Positions 1-5,482 of a DNA stretch of 5,482 bases are shown piece by piece. The position numbers and the translations under genes were made by a program. Position 1 is the first letter of the stretch. Each line of letters starts with the position of its first letter. The stretch is from an uncultured Eubacteriales bacterium. GTDB lineage: Bacteria > Bacillota > Clostridia > Monoglobales > Firm-18. The stretch spans positions 1 through 5,482 of the forward strand of contig CAJLYO010000125.1 in NCBI GenBank assembly GCA_905210885.1, written 5' to 3'. Below the pieces are notes generated by a model. That model ran no database searches, was not told the DNA's origin, and worked only from the letters and a program-made list of their open reading frames with translations.

Positions 1-1575
1 GATAACAGTGCGATTATAATAAAAAACGAGGACGAAGTGTTGTCGCTTGACGGCGAAAAAAGGTACTGTTTTGTTGCTCAAACAACATTTTCGGCGAAAA
101 TTTGGAAAAAAATTAAAAAAAATATAAAAAACACTTGCAAAACACCCCTTGTTTTTGATACAATATGTAGTGCGACAGACGAAAGGCAGACGGAAGCCGA
201 TAAAATCTCCAAAGAGGTTGACATAATGCTTGTAATCGGCGGAAAGCACAGCTCAAACACATTAAAGCTTGCGGATATCTGCCGCGGAAACTGTGATGAA
301 ACGTATCACATTGAAACAGTTAAAGAGCTGCCGAAGGCGGTTTTTTATAGACCGGTTATCGGTGTAACGGCAGGAGCCTCAACACCGGACTGGATTATTA
401 AGGAGGTCATTAACAACATGTCAGAAGAAAAAATGGTGGACACAGAATTGAATTTTGCGGAGGAACTGGAGAAATCAATGGTTAGCTTAAGAACCGGCGA
501 TATCGTAAAGGGTACTGTAATAGGCATTACCCCTACGGAAGTATATGTCAATCTCGGTTTCAAAGCAGACGGTGTTATCCCTGCCGGCGAGCTGACCGAT
601 GACGATTCGCTCACTCCTGAGGATATAGTTAAAATCGGCGACGTTATTGACGTTTTCGTTGTAAGAGTTAACGACGTTGAAGGTACCGTTAAGCTTTCAA
701 AGAAAAAGATTGACTCAATCGCAGGTTACAAAAAGGTTGAGGACGCTTTGGAGTCACAGGAAATTCTTGAAGGCAAGATTATTGAAGCTGTTAACGGCGG
801 CTTAATCGTTTTGACAAACGGCGTAAGAGTATTTGTTCCCGCATCGCAGTCAGCTACACGCAGAGGCGACGACCTTTCCGAGCTCGTTGGCACAACAACA
901 CAGCTCAGAATTATCGAAATCAGCAGAAACAGACGCAAGATTGTAGGTTCAATTAAATCGGTTGCTTCCGAAATCCGTGCTAAAAAGCTTGAGGAATTCT
1001 GGGCTACCGCAGAAGTTGGCAAGGAGTATGAAGGTACTGTTAAGTCCCTTACAAGCTTCGGTGCGTTTGTTGATATCGGCGGAATTGACGGTTTGGTACA
1101 TATCTCCGAGCTGTCATGGGGCAGAATTAAGCACCCGTCGGAGGTAGTAAACGTAGGCGATAAGATTACTGTTTACATTATCGCTCTTGATAAAGAAAAG
1201 AACAAGATTTCACTTGGTTACAAAAAAGCAAGCGAAAACCCCTGGGAGATTGTTAAAAATACAATCCATGTCGGCGACGTTGTACGTGTTAAGATTGTAC
1301 GTATCGTTCCCTTCGGTGCTTTTGCTGAGGTTATTCCTTACGTTGACGGCTTGATTCACATTTCACAGATTTCAACCGAGCGTATCGACAAGGTTGCAAG
1401 CGCACTTTCAATCGGCGAGTCCGTTGACGCAAAGGTTATCGCAGTTGACCTTGAAAACAAGAAAATCAGCCTGAGCATAAGAGCTTTGCTCGAGCCTGAA
1501 ACATACGTAATGCCGGACGAGGCTCCCAAAGCTGAAACAGCAGAGGAAGCTGCACCGGAAACTGATGCTGAGTAA
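1..1575 (+). CDS. ispH: IspH-ribosomal protein S1 fusion (5' end outside window)
   Basis: The frame is open from base 1, so the gene starts upstream; 524 residues are visible (numbered here from base 1). Residues ~1-137 match the C-terminal part of 4-hydroxy-3-methylbut-2-enyl diphosphate reductase, the 4Fe-4S enzyme making IPP and DMAPP in the last MEP-pathway step. Visible motifs are AQTT (26-29), DTICSAT (53-59) whose Cys56 matches the third cluster-ligand cysteine, KHSSN (82-86), and GVTAGASTPD (121-130) with the substrate-binding Ser127. The first two cluster cysteines must lie upstream. Four S1 (OB-fold, RNA-binding) repeats follow at ~164-236, 256-320, 339-408 and 422-495; the third and fourth carry the classic FGAF...DGLxHIS signature and the second is the most diverged. 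An acidic Glu/Ala-rich tail (~496-524) closes the protein. IspH-S1 fusions are known in Clostridia; the S1 half probably binds mRNA or the ribosome, but its exact role is inference. GTG at 37 is internal, not a start. Confidence 0.95.
   Translation, partial: DNSAIIIKNEDEVLSLDGEKRYCFVAQTTFSAKIWKKIKKNIKNTCKTPLVFDTICSATDERQTEADKISKEVDIMLVIGGKHSSNTLKLADICRGNCDETYHIETVKELPKAVFYRPVIGVTAGASTPDWIIKEVINNMSEEKMVDTELNFAEELEKSMVSLRTGDIVKGTVIGITPTEVYVNLGFKADGVIPAGELTDDDSLTPEDIVKIGDVIDVFVVRVNDVEGTVKLSKKKIDSIAGYKKVEDALESQEILEGKIIEAVNGGLIVLTNGVRVFVPASQSATRRGDDLSELVGTTTQLRIIEISRNRRKIVGSIKSVASEIRAKKLEEFWATAEVGKEYEGTVKSLTSFGAFVDIGGIDGLVHISELSWGRIKHPSEVVNVGDKITVYIIALDKEKNKISLGYKKASENPWEIVKNTIHVGDVVRVKIVRIVPFGAFAEVIPYVDGLIHISQISTERIDKVASALSIGESVDAKVIAVDLENKKISLSIRALLEPETYVMPDEAPKAETAEEAAPETDAE
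400..420 (+). promoter_or_regulatory. Possible internal ribosome binding site and start for a free S1 protein
   Basis: Exactly where the IspH domain ends and the S1 part begins lies AAGGAGGT (400-407), a full anti-Shine-Dalgarno match, followed after 10 bases by an in-frame ATG (418-420). Initiation here would give a separate S1-type protein of 385 residues beginning MSEEKMVDTELN, resembling a normal protein N-terminus. The SD also spells Lys-Glu-Val codons within the IspH C-terminal helix, so it could be coincidental, and the spacer is slightly long. Use as a real start is inference. Confidence 0.45.
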
Positions 1576-1586
1576 TTTTTTATAAC

Positions 1587-1618
1587 AATAAAGCACCTAA
1601 TATTTTAGGTGCTTTATT
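1587..1618 (+). terminator. Hairpin terminator after ispH-S1
   Basis: The arm at 1587-1600 pairs perfectly with 1605-1618, giving a 14-bp stem around a TATT loop. The core is GCACC/GGTGC flanked by A-T pairs. The 3' arm ends in CTTTATTTGTT, a modest T-rich tail partly inside the stem, and the hairpin begins 11 bases after the stop codon. This fits intrinsic termination of the fusion gene. The T tract is interrupted, so some readthrough into murD is plausible. The stem is symmetric, but no T-run follows it on the minus strand, so it should act mainly on the + strand. Confidence 0.8.
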
Positions 1619-1639
1619 TGTTCGGGGAGTGTATGTAAC

Positions 1640-2992
1640 ATGGGTAAATATACGGATATATTAAAAAATAAATTCTGTGGAAAAACTGTTTCCGTAATAG
1701 GCATGGGCATATCAAATATGCCCCTTATAAAGCTTTTACTTGAATGCGGAGCGGCTGTGACCGTGCGCGACAGGCGTACAAAAGAGCAGATCGGAAGTTT
1801 GCCTTATGACTGCCGGTATGTTTTGGGGGAGGGCTATCTTGATAATTTAAATGAAAGCTGTATTTTCAGAACCCCCGGTCTGCGATATGATACACCTCAG
1901 CTTGTAAAAGCGAGCGAAAACGGAAGTGTAATTACCTCCGAAATGGAAGTGTTTTTTGATATATGCCCGGCGAATATCATTGCCGTTACGGGAAGCGACG
2001 GAAAAACAACTACAACCACGCTTATAAGCGAGCTTATAAAGAAAAGCGGCAAAAGGTGCTTTGTCGGCGGAAATATCGGTAAACCTCTTTTGCCGGAAAT
2101 CGACAGCATAACTCCCGATGACGCGGTGGTTTTGGAGCTTAGCAGCTTTCAGCTCCATACTATGAAAAAAAGTCCGCATATTGCCGTTATAACCAATCTT
2201 TCGCCCAACCATCTCGACTACCATAAGTCGTACGAGGAATATATTGAGGCAAAGACAAATATATTTATGCACCAGTCGCCAAACGACACCGTAATTTTAA
2301 ATTACGACAATGCCGATACAAGAAAACTTGAAAAATCAGCACCGGGCAACGTTTTGTTTTTCAGCAGACAGTCGGAAAACGGCGTGCACCTTGAAGGAAA
2401 TTACATTGTTTATAACGGAGAAAAGCTTATTGACATAAACAAAATTAAAATCCCCGGTATGCATAACGTGGAAAATTATATGGCTGCAATTGCCGCAACG
2501 CTTGGCATGGTTTCAAAGGACGATATATTAAGCGTTGCGCAAAACTTCGGCGGAGTCCCCCACAGAATTGAACTTGTGCGGACGCTAAACGGCGTATCCT
2601 ACTATAACAGTTCAATAGATTCAAGCCCAAACCGTACAATTAACACTCTTAAGGTGTTTAAAAAACCGGTGATTTTAATTGCCGGCGGCAAAGACAAGGG
2701 TATACCTTATGATGAACTGGGGCCGCATCTGCTTGAAAAAGTAAAACTTCTTATCTTAATCGGTGCAACTTCGGACGTTATAGAGAAATCCGTAAAAAAA
2801 GCGGCAGGAAATAAGCCAATTATGCCCGTTTACCGCGCGTCAAGCTACGAGGACGCAGTAAAATACGCTCATGATAACGCCGCAGACGGCGACACGGTTT
2901 TGCTTTCAAATGCAAGCACAAGCTTTGATATGTTCAAAAATTTCGAGGAACGCGGCAATTTATTTAAAAAACTTGTTGAGGAATTGATATAA
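1640..2992 (+). CDS. murD: UDP-N-acetylmuramoyl-L-alanine--D-glutamate ligase MurD
   Basis: MurD is the cytoplasmic ATP-dependent ligase that adds D-glutamate to UDP-MurNAc-L-Ala in peptidoglycan precursor synthesis. The 450 aa length is normal. A Rossmann-like N-terminal domain with VIGMGIS (19-25) binds the UDP sugar. The central ATPase domain has the P-loop GSDGKTTTTT (118-127), ELSSFQL (166-172), and NLSPNHLD (186-193) followed by EAK, whose Lys205 fits the carbamylated lysine. The C-terminal domain has PHR (Arg309), NSSIDSSPNRT (323-333) and SFDMFKNFEERG (428-439). Ser324 occupies the position of E. coli Asp317, a nucleotide-binding residue, and Ile326 that of Lys319; this looks like a lineage variant rather than decay. 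GGGGAG (1624-1629) lies 10 bases before the ATG. No promoter is recognisable in the roughly 20 bases after the upstream hairpin. The gene heads a run of M42 peptidase genes. Confidence 0.96.
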   Translation: MGKYTDILKNKFCGKTVSVIGMGISNMPLIKLLLECGAAVTVRDRRTKEQIGSLPYDCRYVLGEGYLDNLNESCIFRTPGLRYDTPQLVKASENGSVITSEMEVFFDICPANIIAVTGSDGKTTTTTLISELIKKSGKRCFVGGNIGKPLLPEIDSITPDDAVVLELSSFQLHTMKKSPHIAVITNLSPNHLDYHKSYEEYIEAKTNIFMHQSPNDTVILNYDNADTRKLEKSAPGNVLFFSRQSENGVHLEGNYIVYNGEKLIDINKIKIPGMHNVENYMAAIAATLGMVSKDDILSVAQNFGGVPHRIELVRTLNGVSYYNSSIDSSPNRTINTLKVFKKPVILIAGGKDKGIPYDELGPHLLEKVKLLILIGATSDVIEKSVKKAAGNKPIMPVYRASSYEDAVKYAHDNAADGDTVLLSNASTSFDMFKNFEERGNLFKKLVEELI

Positions 2993-4006
2993 ATGGAAGT
3001 GTTAAAAAGGTTATGCGAAATGCGCGGCGTTTCGGGACACGAAACCAATGTCGCAGCTTACACAAAAGAGCTTTTTTCGGAGTTTGCCGATGATGTTTTC
3101 ACAGACAAAAGCGGAAACGTTATCGCAAAAGCTGACAACGGCGCCGATTTCACAGTGCTCTTGGAGGCTCACCTTGACGAAATAGGTTTTATTGTTACGG
3201 AAATTGACGAAAACGGTTTTCTGCGTTTTCTGCCCGTCGGCGGAATAAGCAGCGATATAATGCTCGGGAAAGAGGTAACGGTGCACGGAAAAACCGACAT
3301 TTTCGGCGTTATCGGCGCAAAACCTCCGCACCTTATGAGCGATGAGGATAGAAAAAAACGTCCGGAATACAAGGACATGTTTATTGACATAGGTCTGTCT
3401 TATGATGAGGCTGTGCAGACTGTTTCGGTTGGGGACGTTGTATCGTTTAACGCTTCGTTTCACAAACTAAACGGCACTAAAATCGCCTCAAAATCTCTTG
3501 ATAACCGTGCCGGAATTTATGTTTTGTACAGGTGTCTTGAGAAACTTAAGGACTGTAAAAACGTAAATATAATCGCCGTTGCGGCAGTGCAGGAGGAGCT
3601 TGGCTGTCTTGGGGCGAAGTCCGCTGTTTTCGGTTTAAATCCTGACTATGCAATGGTCGTGGACGTAACTCACGGGCAAAGCGCATATGTTGACAAATAC
3701 GAAACATTCAAGCTTTCCGAATGCGCAACCGTGGGTATAGGTCCCAACTTTTCAAACGCTTACAACAAACAGCTTTTGAATTTATGCGCCGATAAAGGAA
3801 TTAAATTTCAAAAAGAGGTTTGCGAAGGTCACTCCGGAACAGACGCATGGCCTATTCAGATTTCAAATAACGGCATACCGTGCTCGCTGATTTCCATTCC
3901 GCTAAAACACATGCATTCGCAAACGGAGCTTTGCGGCTTTGACGATATAAACTCGGCAATTGACATAATATGCACATTTGCAAAGGAGGTGCGCCGCAAT
4001 GCTTAA
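2993..4006 (+). CDS. M42 family metallo-aminopeptidase (first of three tandem paralogues)
   Basis: This is a 337 aa protein of peptidase family M42 (FrvX/YsdC/TET, sometimes labelled glutamyl aminopeptidase or endoglucanase). These cytosolic two-metal exopeptidases trim N-terminal residues from peptides and usually assemble as tetrahedral dodecamers. All expected active-site residues are visible: His60 and Asp62 in EAHLDEIGF, bridging Asp170 in SLDNRAG, catalytic Glu201 and metal ligand Glu202 in VQEELG, Asp224 in VVDVTHG, and His308 in KHMHSQ. GTDA (282-285) is also typical. Residues ~70-160 form the inserted apical domain with the PVGG motif. The ATG directly abuts the murD TAA with no gap, and GAGGA (2978-2982) inside murD serves as its SD, so translation is probably coupled. 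Substrate preference cannot be read from the sequence. N-terminal peptidase activity is inferred from the family. Confidence 0.93.
   Translation: MEVLKRLCEMRGVSGHETNVAAYTKELFSEFADDVFTDKSGNVIAKADNGADFTVLLEAHLDEIGFIVTEIDENGFLRFLPVGGISSDIMLGKEVTVHGKTDIFGVIGAKPPHLMSDEDRKKRPEYKDMFIDIGLSYDEAVQTVSVGDVVSFNASFHKLNGTKIASKSLDNRAGIYVLYRCLEKLKDCKNVNIIAVAAVQEELGCLGAKSAVFGLNPDYAMVVDVTHGQSAYVDKYETFKLSECATVGIGPNFSNAYNKQLLNLCADKGIKFQKEVCEGHSGTDAWPIQISNNGIPCSLISIPLKHMHSQTELCGFDDINSAIDIICTFAKEVRRNA
3982..4001 (+). promoter_or_regulatory. Ribosome binding site fixing the start of the second M42 gene
   Basis: AAAGGAGGT (3982-3990) lies 8 bases before ATG 3999-4001. An in-frame ATG at 3978 is upstream of this SD and has no comparable site of its own. 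Starting at 3999 also gives MLKKLTEAFGVSGNE, which aligns from its first residues with the neighbouring paralogue. The SD is encoded inside the last codons of the preceding gene. Confidence 0.9.
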
Positions 4007-5012
4007 AAAGCTGACGGAAGCCTTCGGAGTGTCCGGAAACGAGGGTGCCGTACGCGATATTATAACGCAGGAAATGTCAAAGTACTGTGAAAACCGCGGT
4101 ACGGACGCAATGGGAAATTCAGTATTTTTCAAAAAAGGAACCAAAGGTTACCGTAATAAAATTATGTTAACTGCTCACATGGACGAGGTTGGGTTTATCA
4201 TCTCCACTGTAACGGAGGAGGGGGATTTGAAGTTTCGGCCCATCGGCGGAATAGACACACGGATTATACAAAACTCTTACGTTTTGGTGGGTGACGGCGC
4301 AGTTCCGGGAGTAATAGGGGTTAAACCTGCCCACATGGCTAAAGAATACACACCGGTTACAATCAAAGATTTGGTTATCGATATCGGCTGCTGTAGTGCA
4401 GAAGAGGCACTGGAGCTTGTTTCAATCGGCGACTATGTGTCATTCGACAGCAAATATATTGAATTCGGAAACGGTCTTATAAAAGCTAAAGCGCTTGACG
4501 ACAGAGTAGGCTGTTACACCTTGCTTCGCCTTGCAGAGCGTGATTATCCCAACGATATTTACTTTACATTCAGCGTGCAGGAGGAGGTAGGCTGCCGCGG
4601 CGCAGCGGTGCTTGCTAACCGTATTAAGCCTGATTTTGCTTTTGTAATAGAGGGCACAACATGTTCCGATGTGCCGTTTTGCGACGAATATCATTATTCA
4701 ACACGTCTTGGTAAAGGTGCCGCTCTTTCTATGCTTGACGGTGGTTCATACAGCGACAAGGCTATGACAAAACTTATGCACGACAATGCCGCCGCTGCCG
4801 GAATCCCGGTTCAGTATAAAAAAGTAACGTTCGGAGGAAATGACGCGGCTTCAATCCAGGTTTCGGGTGCAGGTGTACGCACCGCGGCGATATCGGTGCC
4901 GTGCAGATATATCCATTCACCTGTTTCGGTTGCCTCAAAATCGGACATAAATTCGTGCTTTGACATATTGAATAAAACTTTGAGTGAGGAGAATGAGCTA
5001 TGGAGCTTTTAA
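3999..5012 (+). CDS. M42 family metallo-aminopeptidase (second of three tandem paralogues)
   Basis: This is a second complete M42 peptidase, also 337 aa when started at 3999; ATG 3978 would add seven residues but ignores the strong SD. Metal and catalytic residues are intact: His60 and Asp62 in TAHMDEVGF, Asp167 in ALDDRVG, Glu195/Glu196 in VQEEVG, Glu218 in VIEGT (Asp in the first paralogue; either acid occurs in the family), and His306 in RYIHSP. The apical domain carries RPIGGID (80-86), GVIGVKPAHM (104-113) and VIDIG (126-130). The motifs are closer to the family consensus than those of the upstream gene, which diverges in its C-terminal third. Its start overlaps the end of the upstream gene by 8 bp (ATGCTTAA), and its 3' end overlaps the next gene by 13 bp, indicating translational coupling. 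It is probably a cytosolic peptide-trimming enzyme, possibly assembling with its neighbours; the substrate is unknown. Confidence 0.94.
   Translation: MLKKLTEAFGVSGNEGAVRDIITQEMSKYCENRGTDAMGNSVFFKKGTKGYRNKIMLTAHMDEVGFIISTVTEEGDLKFRPIGGIDTRIIQNSYVLVGDGAVPGVIGVKPAHMAKEYTPVTIKDLVIDIGCCSAEEALELVSIGDYVSFDSKYIEFGNGLIKAKALDDRVGCYTLLRLAERDYPNDIYFTFSVQEEVGCRGAAVLANRIKPDFAFVIEGTTCSDVPFCDEYHYSTRLGKGAALSMLDGGSYSDKAMTKLMHDNAAAAGIPVQYKKVTFGGNDAASIQVSGAGVRTAAISVPCRYIHSPVSVASKSDINSCFDILNKTLSEENELWSF
4986..5002 (+). promoter_or_regulatory. Ribosome binding site of the third M42-like gene
   Basis: GAGGAG (4986-4991) lies 8 bases before ATG 5000-5002, within the last codons of the second M42 gene. A closer ATG at 4993 is out of frame with the downstream protein. 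The site supports start 5000 and the 13-bp overlap. Confidence 0.8.
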
Positions 5013-5482
5013 GAAAACTTTGCGGCTTTAACGCATGCTCCGGCAATGAGGAAACGCTTGCAAAATTTATAAAAGAGGAAATTTCGGTTTTTTCGGAGTC
5101 TGTTTACACCGACGCTTTAGGCAACCTTTTTGCCGTAAAGCACGGCAGCGGTAAAAAGCTTATGCTTGTTACCCACATGGACAGCTACGGCTTTTTCACT
5201 ACCGTTAAAGACATGGTATCAACCGTGGGTGATATTGATTTAACAACCGTAAATAACAGTATTGTTCAGTACGAAAACGGCGATTTGGCTGTATTTTCAG
5301 CTGAAAAAACCGACAAAATAACCGATTTCACCCTAAAACCGATTATCGATAACGATACCGACTATACCGGAAAAACTTCGGTCTTTAAGCCATGCTTTGA
5401 TACAAACGGCGGCTTTGTGATTTCTCCGGCTCTGTCCGCACGCATCGGCTGTTACGTGCTTATAAGGCTTATAAAGGCAATA
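5000..5482 (+). CDS. M42-like protein with altered metal site (third paralogue, 3' end outside window)
   Basis: The first 161 codons of a third M42-type protein are open to the window edge. The N-terminus MELLRKLCGFNACSGNEE and the first metal pair, His59 and Asp61 in VTHMDSYGF, are clearly related to the two upstream paralogues. ISPALSARIGCYVLIRL (141-157) aligns without gaps to IKAKALDDRVGCYTLLRL of the second one. Two features are odd. First, Ser146-Ala147 replace the Asp-Asp whose first member bridges the two metals, and Ser62-Tyr63 replace the conserved Glu-Val/Ile after the first metal Asp. Second, the segment between these sites is about 20 residues shorter and lacks the PIGG and IDIG motifs. 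The frame is intact, so this is not a visible frameshift pseudogene. It may be a non-catalytic partner or a protein with a different activity. The second half, which would hold the Glu-Glu pair, Asp/Glu and His ligands, is not visible. Confidence 0.85.
   Translation, partial: MELLRKLCGFNACSGNEETLAKFIKEEISVFSESVYTDALGNLFAVKHGSGKKLMLVTHMDSYGFFTTVKDMVSTVGDIDLTTVNNSIVQYENGDLAVFSAEKTDKITDFTLKPIIDNDTDYTGKTSVFKPCFDTNGGFVISPALSARIGCYVLIRLIKAI

Noticed and set aside
37..39. GTG as the start of the first gene
   Set aside because: The frame is open to base 1, and the residues before and after GTG belong to the middle of IspH; the true start lies outside the window.
962..1147. Short alternative-frame ORF on the + strand within the S1 repeats
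   Set aside because: It overlaps conserved S1 domain sequence in another frame, with no SD and no family resemblance.
1581..1606. TATAAC and TATTTT as -10 elements for murD
   Set aside because: No matching -35 is seen at a suitable distance, and the bases are part of or adjacent to the terminator hairpin; AT-rich sequence alone is not enough.
1847..2272. 141-codon open frame on the minus strand inside murD
   Set aside because: It is fully antisense to a well-supported murD, has no recognisable domain and no convincing ribosome binding site; the translation looks like a shadow of the coding strand.
3011..3463. 150-codon open frame on the minus strand inside the first M42 gene
   Set aside because: It lies entirely opposite conserved M42 coding sequence, and its product has irregular Cys/His/Arg-rich composition without motifs. 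It is a shadow frame.
3978..3998. Upstream ATG as the start of the second M42 gene
   Set aside because: It precedes the strong AAAGGAGGT site instead of following it, and adds seven residues (MQRRCAA) that do not align with the paralogues.
5000..5482. Frameshifted or nonsense-mutated pseudogene for the third M42-like gene
   Set aside because: The frame stays open for 161 codons with aligned family motifs at both ends. The changes are substitutions and a shorter insert, not frame disruption.

Overview
The window looks like chromosomal DNA from a Gram-positive anaerobe of the class Clostridia, probably near the Oscillospiraceae/Ruminococcaceae. The evidence is an IspH reductase fused in frame to ribosomal-protein-S1-type repeats (a known clostridial arrangement), strong AGGAGG-type ribosome binding sites, tightly packed co-directional genes, AT-leaning composition and a MurD with clostridial-type motifs. 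The family-level placement is inference. All genes are on the + strand and all complete ones end in TAA. No RNA genes, mobile elements, CRISPR arrays or long non-coding stretches are visible. The only intergenic gap is 64 bases and it is largely filled by a terminator hairpin.

Layout: (1) 1-1575 is the 3' part of an ispH-S1 fusion gene. It covers the C-terminal part of 4-hydroxy-3-methylbut-2-enyl diphosphate reductase, four S1 RNA-binding domains and an acidic tail. A full Shine-Dalgarno sequence and an in-frame ATG sit exactly at the domain junction, so a free S1 protein might also be made. (2) 1587-1618 is a strong hairpin, likely a terminator or attenuator. (3) 1640-2992 is murD, the D-glutamate-adding enzyme of peptidoglycan precursor synthesis. 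(4) 2993-4006 and 3999-5012 encode two complete M42-family metallo-aminopeptidases of identical length (337 aa). (5) 5000-5482 is the start of a third M42-like protein, cut by the window end.

The last four genes are abutting or overlapping (0 nt gap, then 8-bp and 13-bp overlaps), so they look like one translationally coupled operon. IspH supplies isoprenoid precursors, including those for the undecaprenyl lipid carrier, and MurD builds the peptide stem, so both can be read as serving cell-wall synthesis. The role of the peptidases next to murD is not evident from sequence.

The most interesting signal is the three-paralogue M42 array. The first two proteins keep the full set of metal-binding and catalytic residues. 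The third keeps the first His-x-Asp pair but has Ser-Ala where the metal-bridging Asp and its neighbour should be, and its inserted apical domain is shorter and diverged. It is therefore a candidate non-catalytic subunit. M42 enzymes form dodecameric TET particles, and mixed particles are known in archaea, so a hetero-oligomer of two active subunits and one degenerate subunit is a testable hypothesis.
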